Part shown: positions 50,962-57,902 of the stretch, piece by piece
Numbering within the stretch: the stretch's first letter is position 1
Layout: each line of letters opens with the position of its first letter
Assembly: GCA_003522145.1 (NCBI GenBank)
Contig: DPGD01000018.1
Span: 42,510 to 100,411, forward strand
Reading direction: 5' to 3'
Source: Clostridiales bacterium
GTDB lineage: Bacteria > Bacillota > Clostridia > Oscillospirales > CAG-272
Length of the DNA: 57,902 bases
Notes under the pieces: generated by a model
Seen by the model: the letters and a program-made list of their open reading frames with translations, nothing else
What the model was told of the DNA's origin: nothing
The model's database searches: none
Made by a program: the position numbers and the translations under genes

Positions 50962-52161
50962 ATGAACATACTTGTCACCGGCGCAAAAGGCTTTGTCGGG
51001 CGGAACCTTACAGAGAATCTCAAGAACATCCGGGACGGTAAAAACCGCACCAGGCCGAACATTCATATTGATGAAATCTACGAATATGATATTGACGGCA
51101 CTGCCCAAGAGCTTGATGCATATTGCGCAAAATCGGATTTTGTCTTTAATCTTGCCGGAGTCAACCGTCCGAAGGATCCGGCGGAGTTCAAGGCGGGCAA
51201 CTTCGGCTTTGCTTCCACATTGCTGGAGACGCTGAAAAAGTACAACAACAGAGCAACTGTTATGCTCTCATCCTCCATTCAGGCCACCCTGCAGGGGCGT
51301 TTCGGCACATCGGAATACGGGCTTTCCAAAAAGGCAGGGGAGGAACTGTTCTTTGCTTACGGCGAGGAAACCGGGGCGAAGGTTCTGGTCTACCGTTTTC
51401 CGAATCTGGTGGGCAAATGGGTACGCCCCAACTACAACAGTGCGATCGGCACCTTCTGCAACAATATTGCAAACGACCTGCCCATTACGGTCAACGACCC
51501 GTCGGTGGAGCTGGAAATGCTGTTTATCGACGATCTGGTGGAGGAAATGTTCGACGCACTGGAGGGAAAAGAGCATCACTGCACCTTCGACGGCGTGAAC
51601 ACTGTGTTGACCGAGGACGGCAGATACTGCGCCGCACCGGTGACCCACAGGGCCACCCTTGGTTACATTGTGGAGTGGTTGCATCGTTTCCACGATCAGC
51701 CCCAAACTCTGGTGATGCCTGAAATTCCCGACGGAAGCTTTGAGAAGAAGCTGTATTCGATGTACCTGTCCTACCTTCCGAAGGAAAAGGTGGCATTTCC
51801 GCTGAAAATGAATGTGGACGCACGTGGCAGTTTCACGGAACTGCTCAAAACCGAAAAGTGCGGGCAGTTCAGCGTGAACATTTCCAAGCCCGGTATCACC
51901 AAAGGTCAGCATTGGCACAATTCCAAATGGGAATTTTTCATTGTTGTGGCGGGTCACGGTCTGATTGAGGAGCGGAAAATCGGCAGCGACGAGGTGCTCC
52001 GCTTTGAAGTATCCGGGGATAAGATCGAGGCCGTGCACATGCTTCCGGGGTATACCCACAACATCATCAATCTGTCCGATACCGAGGATCTGGTCACGGT
52101 GATGTGGGCAAACGAGCAGTTTGACCCGAACCGCCCCGATACATTCGGAGAAAAAGTATAA
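50962..52161 (+). CDS. capF: CapF: bifunctional SDR-cupin enzyme of UDP-L-FucNAc synthesis
   Basis: 399 residues. N-terminal short-chain dehydrogenase (ILVTGAKGFVGRNLTENL, FNLAGVNRPKD, SSSIQAT, YGLSKKAGEELFF with YxxxK) followed from about residue 270 by a cupin domain (KMNVDARGSFTELLKT, KGQHWHNSKWEFFIVVAGHG, LPGYTHNIINLSDTEDLVTVMWANE) with the metal His residues. In S. aureus the cupin epimerises C3 and the SDR reduces C4 of the CapE product. It stands apart from capE/capG, with LysR and transporter genes between and its own promoter. Confidence 0.95.
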   Translation: MNILVTGAKGFVGRNLTENLKNIRDGKNRTRPNIHIDEIYEYDIDGTAQELDAYCAKSDFVFNLAGVNRPKDPAEFKAGNFGFASTLLETLKKYNNRATVMLSSSIQATLQGRFGTSEYGLSKKAGEELFFAYGEETGAKVLVYRFPNLVGKWVRPNYNSAIGTFCNNIANDLPITVNDPSVELEMLFIDDLVEEMFDALEGKEHHCTFDGVNTVLTEDGRYCAAPVTHRATLGYIVEWLHRFHDQPQTLVMPEIPDGSFEKKLYSMYLSYLPKEKVAFPLKMNVDARGSFTELLKTEKCGQFSVNISKPGITKGQHWHNSKWEFFIVVAGHGLIEERKIGSDEVLRFEVSGDKIEAVHMLPGYTHNIINLSDTEDLVTVMWANEQFDPNRPDTFGEKV

Positions 52162-52177
52162 AAACGGAGGTGAGGTT

Positions 52178-53332
52178 ATGGAAAAAACCGTGCGCATGAT
52201 GATGGATCTGATTGCGAGCGAAGCCTGCGGTAAGGAAATAGATCCGAAAGAGTATGCGTTGTCCGACGAAGAGCTGAAAGATCTTTACAGGCTTTCAAAA
52301 TTCCATGACCTTGCCCATCTGGTGGGGAATGCTCTCATCAAAAAGGACCTGATACGGAACGCCGAGATCCGGCAGAGGTTTGAAAAGCAGGTAATGACGG
52401 CAGTTTATCGGTACGAGCGGACGAATTATGAGCTACAACGGCTTTGTGATACGCTGAATGAGGCGAAAATTCCGTTTATACCCTTAAAGGGTTCTGTCAT
52501 CAGAAATTGCTATCCGGAGCCGTGGATGCGGACAAGCTGTGACATTGATATTCTGGTGCGGGAGCAGGACATTGACACGGCCGCACAGGCAATCGGGGAA
52601 AAGCTCGGCTATAGGTATGAGTCCAGAAATTATCACGATATATCTTTGAAATCGGAATCCGGCGTGCATCTGGAGTTGCACTTTTCTTTGAAAGAAAATG
52701 AGGAGAATATTGACGGACTGCTTTCGGACTGTTGGCAGTATGCCTTTGTGCACAGGGCGTACGAATACAGCTTCACCCCCGAATTTTTCCTCTTTCATCA
52801 GTTTGCGCACGCCTCCTATCATTTTTTGCACGGAGGATGCGGAGTGCGGATCTTTTTGGATATTCGTATTCTGGAGCGCTTGATGCCCTGCGACCGGGCA
52901 AAACTGGATGGGTTCCTTGAAAAGTGCGGTATTCTGAAATTTGCGCACGAGGTGGAGCATTTGGCAAATATCTGGTTCGGGACGGCGGAATATACCGAAA
53001 TTTCCCGGCAGATGGAGCGTTATCTTCTGAGCGGAGGCGTGTACGGGACAACCGGAAACCGGGTTGCGGTTCAGCAGGCCCAAAAGGGCGGGAAGATGCG
53101 CTACGCACTTTCCAGAATCTGGCTGCCCTACAGTTCGTTGAAAAACTTCTATCCCTCTCTGGAGAGCAAAGCGGTCCTGCTGCCGTTTTATGAGATGCGC
53201 CGTTGGGGAAGATTTCTGATTGGCGGCAAAGCAAAACGGGGGTTGGAGGAATTGAAACTGAATGCCGGAACGACCGGGGAAGGACAGTCTCAAATAATGA
53301 GTATGCTTGAGAAGCTGGAGCTGAGGCCATAA
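52178..53332 (+). CDS. Nucleotidyltransferase-fold protein of the NTP_transf_5 family
   Basis: 384 residues. The core IPFIPLKGSVIRNCYPEPWMRTSCDIDILV contains the LKG and DxDxLV pattern of the NTP_transf_5 (DUF4254-unrelated, nucleotidyltransferase-like) family, then VHLELHFSL and ACAS-like FHQFAHASYHFLHGGCGVRIFLDIRIL. Such proteins are frequent at the ends of capsule and lasso-peptide-type loci; their reaction is not established. ATG 52178 follows CGGAGGTGAGG, 16 nt after capF, so it is cotranscribed with capF. An upstream in-frame start at 52121 would lie inside capF. Confidence 0.85.
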   Translation: MEKTVRMMMDLIASEACGKEIDPKEYALSDEELKDLYRLSKFHDLAHLVGNALIKKDLIRNAEIRQRFEKQVMTAVYRYERTNYELQRLCDTLNEAKIPFIPLKGSVIRNCYPEPWMRTSCDIDILVREQDIDTAAQAIGEKLGYRYESRNYHDISLKSESGVHLELHFSLKENEENIDGLLSDCWQYAFVHRAYEYSFTPEFFLFHQFAHASYHFLHGGCGVRIFLDIRILERLMPCDRAKLDGFLEKCGILKFAHEVEHLANIWFGTAEYTEISRQMERYLLSGGVYGTTGNRVAVQQAQKGGKMRYALSRIWLPYSSLKNFYPSLESKAVLLPFYEMRRWGRFLIGGKAKRGLEELKLNAGTTGEGQSQIMSMLEKLELRP

Positions 53333-53383
53333 TGGCTCTTTGCAAGAAATTCCATCATTTTTCGGTGCAGGGAGAGGTGTGCA

Positions 53384-53465
53384 TCCGATCAGGATTGCAT
53401 CAAAAATGCCGGGCTCCCGTCCGTTGTATTTGATAGGCTGTAAAAAAGCGAGTTTTTTACAGCCT
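53384..53465 (-). repeat. Two-part palindromic intergenic repeat, copy E
   Basis: Inverted relative to copies C and D: CATCAAAAATGCCGG first, then the stem AGGCTGTAAAAAA/TTTTTTACAGCCT (53435-53465). The second arm of stem 2 is eroded. Confidence 0.65.
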
Positions 53466-53475
53466 TTTTATTTTT
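53435..53475 (+). terminator. Terminator of the capsule locus
   Basis: 13-bp stem AGGCTGTAAAAAA/TTTTTTACAGCCT with a 5-nt loop, then TTTTATTTTT. Confidence 0.88.
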
Positions 53476-53504
53476 CGATGAAAGAGCCTATTTTGGAAGA
53501 AAAC

Positions 53505-53533
53505 TTGCAAATCGAGAAAAACTGTGCTATAAT
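53505..53533 (+). promoter_or_regulatory. Promoter of prfC
   Basis: TTGCAA (53505-53510), 17-nt spacer, TATAAT (53528-53533) with TG before the -10; 48 nt before the ATG. Confidence 0.85.
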
Positions 53534-53581
53534 ACAGTGCTTAATTTGTAAAACCGTAAAATAGAGAGGAATCCATCGGAT

Positions 53582-55186
53582 ATGGCAACTTTGCAAGAAG
53601 AAATCGGCAGAAGACGGACTTTTGCGATCATTTCACACCCCGACGCCGGCAAAACCACGCTGACAGAAAAATTTCTGCTTTATGGGGGAGCAATTCAGTC
53701 GGCGGGCAGCGTAAAAGGAAAGGCCTCCGATCATCATGCTGTTTCGGACTGGATGGAGCTGGAGAAGCAGAGAGGAATTTCGGTGACCTCTTCGGTGCTT
53801 CAGTTTGAATATGAGGGGTATTGCATCAACATTCTGGATACGCCGGGACACCAGGATTTCTCGGAGGATACCTACAGGACCCTGATGGCGGCGGATTCGG
53901 CGGTGATGGTCATTGACGGAGCAAAGGGGATTGAGCCGCAGACGAGGAAGCTCTTCAGGGTTTGTGCGATGCGAGGAATTCCGATTTTCACTTTTATCAA
54001 CAAAATGGATCGGGACGCCAGGGATCCCTTTGACCTGTTGGATGAGCTGGAAAAGGAATTCGGCATCGGGACCTATCCGGTGAACTGGCCGATCGGAAGC
54101 GGAGTCAGCTTCCGGGGGGTTTATGACCGGCAGAAGAAAACCATACTGGCCTTTGACGAATTTCATGCCGGAAGGAAGAGAATTCAGGGTGTAGAATGCA
54201 GTATAGAAGACCGGAAAAAGCTGGAGGAGCTGGTCGGAGCAGGGGAAGCCGAAACTCTTTGCGAGCAGGTGGAATTGTTGGATGCCGCCAGCTATGAGCT
54301 GGATATGGAAAAGGTGCAGAAGGGCAAGCTGTCTCCGGTGTTTTTCGGTTCTGCTCTCAACAATTTCGGCGTGGAGCCTTTTCTGGAGTATTTTTTAAGG
54401 ATGACCAGCGCTCCTCTGCCCCATGAGAGCAGTCAGGGGGTGGTGGACCCCTTTGATGGGCATTTTTCGGCTTTTGTATTCAAGATTCAGGCGAATATGA
54501 ACAAAGCGCATCGGGACCGGATCGCCTTTTTGCGCATCTGTTCGGGAAAATATGAGCGTGCTAGGGAGTATCTGCATTTGCAGACCGGAAAGGTGGCCAA
54601 GCTCGCTCAGCCCCAGCAGATGATGGCACAGGAACGGGAACTGATCGACTGCGCCTATGCCGGTGACATTATCGGCGTTTTTGACCCGGGGGTATTTTCC
54701 ATCGGGGATACGGTATGCGATCCAACCTTGAAGGTGCGCTATAAGGGAATACCCACCTTTGCTCCCGAACATTTTGCTTATGTGGAACAGGTGGATGCCA
54801 TGAAGCGCAAGCAGTTTATGAAGGGCATGAATCAGATCGCCCAGGAGGGGGCTATCCGCATTTTCACCATGCCCGGAGCCGGCTATGAACGGCTGGTGGT
54901 GGGTGTTGTGGGACAATTGCAATACGATGTACTTCAGTTCCGCATGGATACCGAATACGGGGTGAAGTACCGGAAAAGTGACCTGCCGCACACGGTCATT
55001 CACTGGGTCAAGCATTCTCCCTGTCCCATTTCGGACCTGCGCTTGGCTGACGGCACCCTGTGGGTGCAGGACCTGCGGGAACACAATCTGTTGATCTTCC
55101 AAAGCGAATGGGCGGTGCGCTGGGCAATCGAGAAAAACGAAGGGCTGGAGCTGGGGGAGTATACCCAGATGAACGAAGAAGAGTAA
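53582..55186 (+). CDS. prfC: Peptide chain release factor 3
   Basis: 534 residues, the RF3 length. GTPase that removes RF1/RF2 from ribosomes after termination. G1 ISHPDAGKTTLTEKFLLYGG, the RF3-specific GSVKGK and AVSDWMELEKQRGISVTSS switch region, G3 DTPGHQDFSEDTYRTL, G4 NKMDRDARDP, then domain II and the RF3 C-terminal domain (GAIRIFTMPGAGYERLVVGVVGQLQ, FRMDTEYGV). RF3 is patchily distributed in Bacillota. Monocistronic with its own promoter and terminator. Confidence 0.97.
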   Translation: MATLQEEIGRRRTFAIISHPDAGKTTLTEKFLLYGGAIQSAGSVKGKASDHHAVSDWMELEKQRGISVTSSVLQFEYEGYCINILDTPGHQDFSEDTYRTLMAADSAVMVIDGAKGIEPQTRKLFRVCAMRGIPIFTFINKMDRDARDPFDLLDELEKEFGIGTYPVNWPIGSGVSFRGVYDRQKKTILAFDEFHAGRKRIQGVECSIEDRKKLEELVGAGEAETLCEQVELLDAASYELDMEKVQKGKLSPVFFGSALNNFGVEPFLEYFLRMTSAPLPHESSQGVVDPFDGHFSAFVFKIQANMNKAHRDRIAFLRICSGKYERAREYLHLQTGKVAKLAQPQQMMAQERELIDCAYAGDIIGVFDPGVFSIGDTVCDPTLKVRYKGIPTFAPEHFAYVEQVDAMKRKQFMKGMNQIAQEGAIRIFTMPGAGYERLVVGVVGQLQYDVLQFRMDTEYGVKYRKSDLPHTVIHWVKHSPCPISDLRLADGTLWVQDLREHNLLIFQSEWAVRWAIEKNEGLELGEYTQMNEEE

Positions 55187-55231
55187 GGCGTTTCGGGATG
55201 CGGCTTATAGAGGCCGGGTTCTGAGCGTATG

Positions 55232-55275
55232 AAAAAACAGCACCAAGGAAAGACGGTTCCTTGGCGCTGTTTTTT
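55232..55275 (+). terminator. Terminator of prfC
   Basis: AAAAAACAGC-CCAAGGAA pairs with TTCCTTGG-GCTGTTTTTT (one A bulge opposite C), 6-nt loop. Strong, with a T6 tract; A/T tracts would also serve the minus strand. Confidence 0.85.
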
Positions 55276-55320
55276 ACCGGATGCGGTGCCATCTTATTCT
55301 TGCTGTGGAGGGTCATCCCT

Positions 55321-55350
55321 GTTTTCGGGGCCGTTTGGCCCCCTAAAAAC
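55321..55350 (-). terminator. Possible terminator after the 127-residue gene
   Basis: GTTTTCGGGGCC/GGCCCCCTAAAAAC hairpin with a GTTT loop, about 75 nt past the stop at 55424. It lacks a good T tract. Confidence 0.4.
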
Positions 55351-55423
55351 AGCTTCCGAAGCACCGGAAGGGCACTTCGGAAGTCGAAAAAACAAGAGAA
55401 AAGCGAAAACGCTGTAAGGACGC

Positions 55424-55807
55424 TCAGAGGGCGCCTAAAGGGCGGCTGATTATGCATTCGGTTCCGCCGGTCACCACATTGTCCACAAGGGTGGCTCCCT
55501 TTAACCCGACCGTGATGATCTCGGCCGAAGCGTTTTTCGGGTCTAAGGAAAGCAGGGCTTCCCGGTTGGCTCCGCTCATCATTCCGGCACTGATCCTGCC
55601 GGTGTGCTCGTTCCGGCAGACCGTGACGGCCTTCAACACCTGTGTTTCTCCCTTTTCCTTCAGAGCGGAAAGGATTCCTTTGCCGCTCCAGTCGCCCCTG
55701 TCAGAGCAGAGATTGTTTCCGGCTGTGAGCACCACCGTGGTGCATGCAGGATTACCGGCTTCAAGAGAGGCCTGCTCTGCATAGGCAATCAGTTCTTCAT
55801 TGGTCAT
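55424..55807 (-). CDS. Unrecognised conserved-looking 127-residue protein
   Basis: 127 residues, soluble, no signal peptide. I do not recognise a family. Visible: an N-terminal helix (NEELIAYAEQASLEAGNP), alternating beta-strand segments (TTVVLTAGNN, KAVTVCRNEH, EIITVGLKGATLV), GDWSGKGILSAL, and a Gly-rich end VVTGGTECIISRPL. Three Cys (in PACTT, LCSDRG, VCRNE) plus one near the end. The overall pattern loosely recalls deaminase-like folds but the HAE/PCxxC motifs are absent. ATG follows GGAGGAGG, which, with a clear promoter upstream, makes it a real gene. Confidence 0.75.
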   Translation of the reverse strand: MTNEELIAYAEQASLEAGNPACTTVVLTAGNNLCSDRGDWSGKGILSALKEKGETQVLKAVTVCRNEHTGRISAGMMSGANREALLSLDPKNASAEIITVGLKGATLVDNVVTGGTECIISRPLGAL

Positions 55808-55874
55808 GTTTTATCCTCCTCCGTTTATTCTGTACTCAAATTCTGTGTCCGTATCTTGCCGGGCGTGAGCGTGT

Positions 55875-55940
55875 TCACACCCGAACTGTGGAGAGTTTCA
55901 ACACCATCCAAAGGGAGCAGTTACGAATATAAAGACGCAT
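55875..55940 (-). CDS. Possible 21-residue leader ORF upstream of the 127-residue gene
   Basis: ATG 55940 to TGA 55875 with GGAGG 10 nt upstream on the minus strand. The peptide has several basic residues and ends in TVRV. Its stop codon lies inside a hairpin, GGGTGTGA/TCACGCCC (55862-55883, one G-U pair). It is out of frame with the downstream gene. It could be a translated leader or chance; there is no T tract after the hairpin. Confidence 0.35.
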   Translation of the reverse strand: MRLYIRNCSLWMVLKLSTVRV

Positions 55941-55976
55941 GATACAAGGTCCTCCGTTAATGGATTGTTCAGGAAT

Positions 55977-56005
55977 ATTGTAATACATTTTTAAAGAAAT
56001 GTCAA
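55977..56005 (-). promoter_or_regulatory. Promoter of the 127-residue gene
   Basis: Minus strand TTGACA (56000-56005), 17-nt spacer, TACAAT (55977-55982). It leaves a long 5' leader of about 165 nt before ATG 55807. Confidence 0.8.
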
Positions 56006-56026
56006 TAGAATAAAGAAGAAAATTCT

Positions 56027-56055
56027 CCAACCAAACCGAAAAAGAGCCGTATAAT
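56027..56055 (+). promoter_or_regulatory. Candidate promoter of the sigma-factor operon
   Basis: CCAAC (56027-56031), 16 nt, CGTA (56048-56051) matches the -35 AAC and -10 CGTA layout of ECF-sigma promoters such as those of Bacillus SigW. A TATAAT also occurs at 56050-56055 but has no sigma-A -35 at 17 nt, which favours the ECF reading and possible autoregulation. Confidence 0.5.
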
Positions 56056-56086
56056 CAAATGAGAAGAGCAGAAGGGAGGGAAGACC

Positions 56087-56635
56087 TTGGGGGAGAAAGA
56101 GCTGGTAAAAAGATGTCAGAAGGGTGATAAAAAGGCCTTTGAAGAGCTGGTGGAGCGGTTTTACCCCTATGTTTCGGGTTTTCTTCTGAAAACGACCCGG
56201 AACAGCATCCTTGCCGAGGATCTGACCCAGGAAACCTTTCTGAAAATGATCCGCAACATTGAAAAATACCGTCCGGAAGGAGCCTCATTCGGCACCTGGC
56301 TCATTTCCATTGCCAAGAACTGCTACACCGACCATCTGCGCAAGGACGGAATAAAACTGGAAGAGCTTTCCGAAGCGGAACTTTTTGATGGTTTGGAGGA
56401 CCCTGCCGGGCAGGCGGTGGAAAAAATGACCTACGAGGAGGTGCAAAAATTGCTTTTGCGCCTGTCGCCCGAACAGGGATTGGCCATCCGGCTGAAATAT
56501 GAGGAGGGGCTGACCTTAGAGGAAATTGCCCGGAAATTCGGCGTTCCCCCGAAAACCGTCAAAAGCCGGATTCACGAGGGAACCGAAAAACTGCGCAGGC
56601 TTCTGAAAGACAAAGAAAGGATGGGAGTGCTATGA
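56087..56635 (+). CDS. ECF-type sigma-70 family RNA polymerase sigma factor
   Basis: 182 residues from TTG 56087, with GGGAGGGAAG 7 nt upstream; no in-frame ATG fits. Region 2: DKKAFEELVERFYPYVSGFLLKTTRNSILAEDLTQETFLKMIRNIEKY, then SFGTWLISIAKNCYTDHLR (region 2.3-2.4). Region 4: LRLSPEQGLAIRLKYEEGLTLEEIARKFGVPPKTVKSRIHEGTEKLRRLL, a helix-turn-helix for the -35 element. It would direct RNA polymerase to a small regulon. The stop overlaps the next start as ATGA, so it is coupled to the two membrane proteins downstream, which may control it. Confidence 0.93.
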   Translation: MGEKELVKRCQKGDKKAFEELVERFYPYVSGFLLKTTRNSILAEDLTQETFLKMIRNIEKYRPEGASFGTWLISIAKNCYTDHLRKDGIKLEELSEAELFDGLEDPAGQAVEKMTYEEVQKLLLRLSPEQGLAIRLKYEEGLTLEEIARKFGVPPKTVKSRIHEGTEKLRRLLKDKERMGVL

Positions 56636-56913
56636 ATCTTCCGGAGAATGCAAAATTGAAAATTCTTGTGGCCTTAGAACCGGAAATCGATCGGAAATGC
56701 GAGGAATTAAAAGAAAAAAGAAAAGCGAAACGACAGGGAAGACTCTTTGTATTGCTCTGCTTTTTGATGGTGCTGATTCCCACGATTCTGGCGCTTTTAG
56801 GCGTGTCGTTGATGTTTTTGCTGATTCCCATATTGTTTACGAGTCTTGGAATTCTGTTGCTTTTGCCTGCACTTTTGGAGGAAGAGGGGGAGAAAAACGA
56901 TGAACGGATTTGA
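56632..56913 (+). CDS. Small two-helix membrane protein coupled to the sigma factor
   Basis: 93 residues. An amphipathic, strongly charged N-terminus (about 1-36, rich in Lys/Glu) is followed by two hydrophobic helices (about 38-57 and 60-80) and an acidic tail. It overlaps the sigma gene by four bases (ATGA). Position and coupling make it a candidate anti-sigma factor, with the N-terminal segment in the cytoplasm; it has no zinc anti-sigma HxxxCxxC motif and I recognise no family. Confidence 0.8.
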   Translation: MNLPENAKLKILVALEPEIDRKCEELKEKRKAKRQGRLFVLLCFLMVLIPTILALLGVSLMFLLIPILFTSLGILLLLPALLEEEGEKNDERI

Positions 56914-57832
56914 AAAAATGCTATCCAAATGGAATTTCAAAAAAATTGCCGTCATTTATGTCACATTGGCCGTGCTTGCGCTTATTGCCTGCGGCGTGGC
57001 CGTGGGGGTTCTTTACCGGGAGCGGATTGCCTTTGCCATTAGCTACAGCCGGCTGGAAGAGCTCTGCGAAAAGAAAAATCCTTCGGAAGAGGAGTTGAAA
57101 AGTGCCATGGAGCGCACGGCCCGCTCTTCCTCCAATGTGATCGATGTGATTCTGGTGGACAAGGAGGGAGCGGTGCTCTTTTCCGCCATGGGAAGCGAAA
57201 TGGCAAAAGCAAGCTTTGTCCCCACTCCGGTTTCTATCGGAAGCGAACAGAAATATGTGGAGGTGCCCGACTGTCCCAATGCGGTTTTCCGGGTGATGAA
57301 GGATGAAGAATTCCTTTTAAACTCCATATTCAGCAACGATTTCGGCAAGATCCGGAAGGATTTTTATGAGGACAGTGACTATGAAAACCGGGATTTTTCG
57401 GATTTTACGGTTTATATGCTGAACAAACTCCGGATAGACCGGGACAGCATAAAGGTATATGTGGTGGGTGCTCCCATACAGGTTCAGGGCGGAAAGATTG
57501 CCTTGAAGGCGACGGCAACAACGGCGGTGTTCTTCTTTGCAGTGTACTGGGTACTGGTTGCCCTCTGGATGTACAAGGATGCCGCCAAGGCAAGGCTTTC
57601 CCCGCTGTATTGGGGAGTAATCGGGTTGTTCACCAACATTATCGGCCTGATTGTCTATAAAATTTACAGGAAAAGTGCCCAGACCTGCCCTGCCTGCGGA
57701 GCCGTCCAGGGGAACAGTCACCTTTACTGCTCCTCCTGCGGCAGTCCCTTGGGGCGCCGGTGTGCCCATTGCGGCAAAAAGGTGGGGGCCAAGGATCAAT
57801 TCTGTCCTAACTGCGGAAACAAAACCGAGTGA
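56900..57832 (+). CDS. Membrane protein with ectodomain and C-terminal zinc ribbons
   Basis: 310 residues from ATG 56900 (GAGGGGGAG upstream), overlapping the previous gene by 14 nt. Helix 1 at about 15-37; a ~180-residue hydrophilic segment (about 40-215), probably extracytoplasmic; two further helices (about 217-238 and 248-268, the latter LYWGVIGLFTNIIGLIVYKIY); then two zinc ribbons with four CxxC pairs (TCPACG, YCSSCG, RCAHCG, FCPNCG). With helix count three, the ribbons' side of the membrane is uncertain. It likely works with the sigma factor, perhaps as sensor or second anti-sigma component; inferred from coupling only. Confidence 0.83.
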   Translation: MNGFEKMLSKWNFKKIAVIYVTLAVLALIACGVAVGVLYRERIAFAISYSRLEELCEKKNPSEEELKSAMERTARSSSNVIDVILVDKEGAVLFSAMGSEMAKASFVPTPVSIGSEQKYVEVPDCPNAVFRVMKDEEFLLNSIFSNDFGKIRKDFYEDSDYENRDFSDFTVYMLNKLRIDRDSIKVYVVGAPIQVQGGKIALKATATTAVFFFAVYWVLVALWMYKDAAKARLSPLYWGVIGLFTNIIGLIVYKIYRKSAQTCPACGAVQGNSHLYCSSCGSPLGRRCAHCGKKVGAKDQFCPNCGNKTE

Positions 57833-57902
57833 TGAACGGCGTATAATGCTATCAGTAACCGAAGTTTTCCTTTCCGCCATTCCGAAATATTCTTTGCGGC
57901 TG

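Overview
The window reads as chromosomal DNA of a Gram-positive anaerobe of the Bacillota, most likely class Clostridia. Support comes from the gene set: a YmfF/YmfH peptidase pair next to lgt, a fused FeoA-FeoB with its small Cys-rich partner, a YhaO/YhaN-type nuclease pair, a PPi-type phosphofructokinase facing a class II aldolase, HU, ComEC, lipobox substrate-binding proteins, strong AGGAGG-like ribosome sites and TTGACA-N17-TATAAT promoters. There is no rRNA, tRNA, CRISPR array, IS element or phage module that I can see. Genus cannot be fixed from sequence alone.

Layout. 1-13.2 kb (minus strand): a compact run ending in a phosphodiester glycosidase-like gene, preceded by folD, lgt, ymfH, ymfF and a 2368-residue cyclic beta-1,2-glucan synthase-like protein. 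13.5-16.4 kb (minus): comEC and hup. 16.5-23.8 kb: two divergent amino-acid ABC importers. The left one is a polar amino-acid/cystine-type system, the right one a MetQ-MetN-MetI system. The Met operon starts with a 33-codon Met/Cys-rich leader peptide followed by a terminator, which looks like a ribosome-sensing attenuator. Its MetQ is circularly permuted, and both permeases carry extra N-terminal extracytoplasmic domains. 24-28 kb: ychF, fba and pfp. 28.1-35.2 kb (minus): one likely operon feoAB, Cys-rich FeoB partner, yhaO/sbcD-like, yhaN/sbcC-like and a DUF5131 protein.

35.6-53.3 kb (plus) is a surface-polysaccharide locus of the Wzx/Wzy type. It opens with a protein joining a degenerate tyrosine-recombinase module to a NeuD/PglD-like acyltransferase. 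It continues with a PIG-L deacetylase, initiating sugar transferase, ATP-grasp enzyme, glycosyltransferases, a broken acetyltransferase, flippase, polymerase and the three UDP-L-FucNAc enzymes CapE, CapG and CapF. A LysR regulator and a DASS-type transporter split CapF from the other two. Several central genes (about 40.7-46.2 kb) look visibly more AT-rich than the flanks, as is common for exchanged capsule genes.

53.5-57.9 kb: prfC; a small unrecognised gene with its own promoter and a possible upstream short ORF; then an ECF-type sigma factor translated from a probable TTG start, coupled to a two-helix membrane protein and a membrane protein with zinc ribbons.

Between transcription units there is a recurring two-part palindromic repeat (a GGGGCTGTAAAA stem followed by a TCAAAAATGCCGG stem), which doubles as terminator or attenuator. 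The strongest leads are the permuted MetQ with its Met/Cys attenuator, the integrase-acyltransferase fusion heading the capsule operon, and the sigma-factor locus with unconventional partners.
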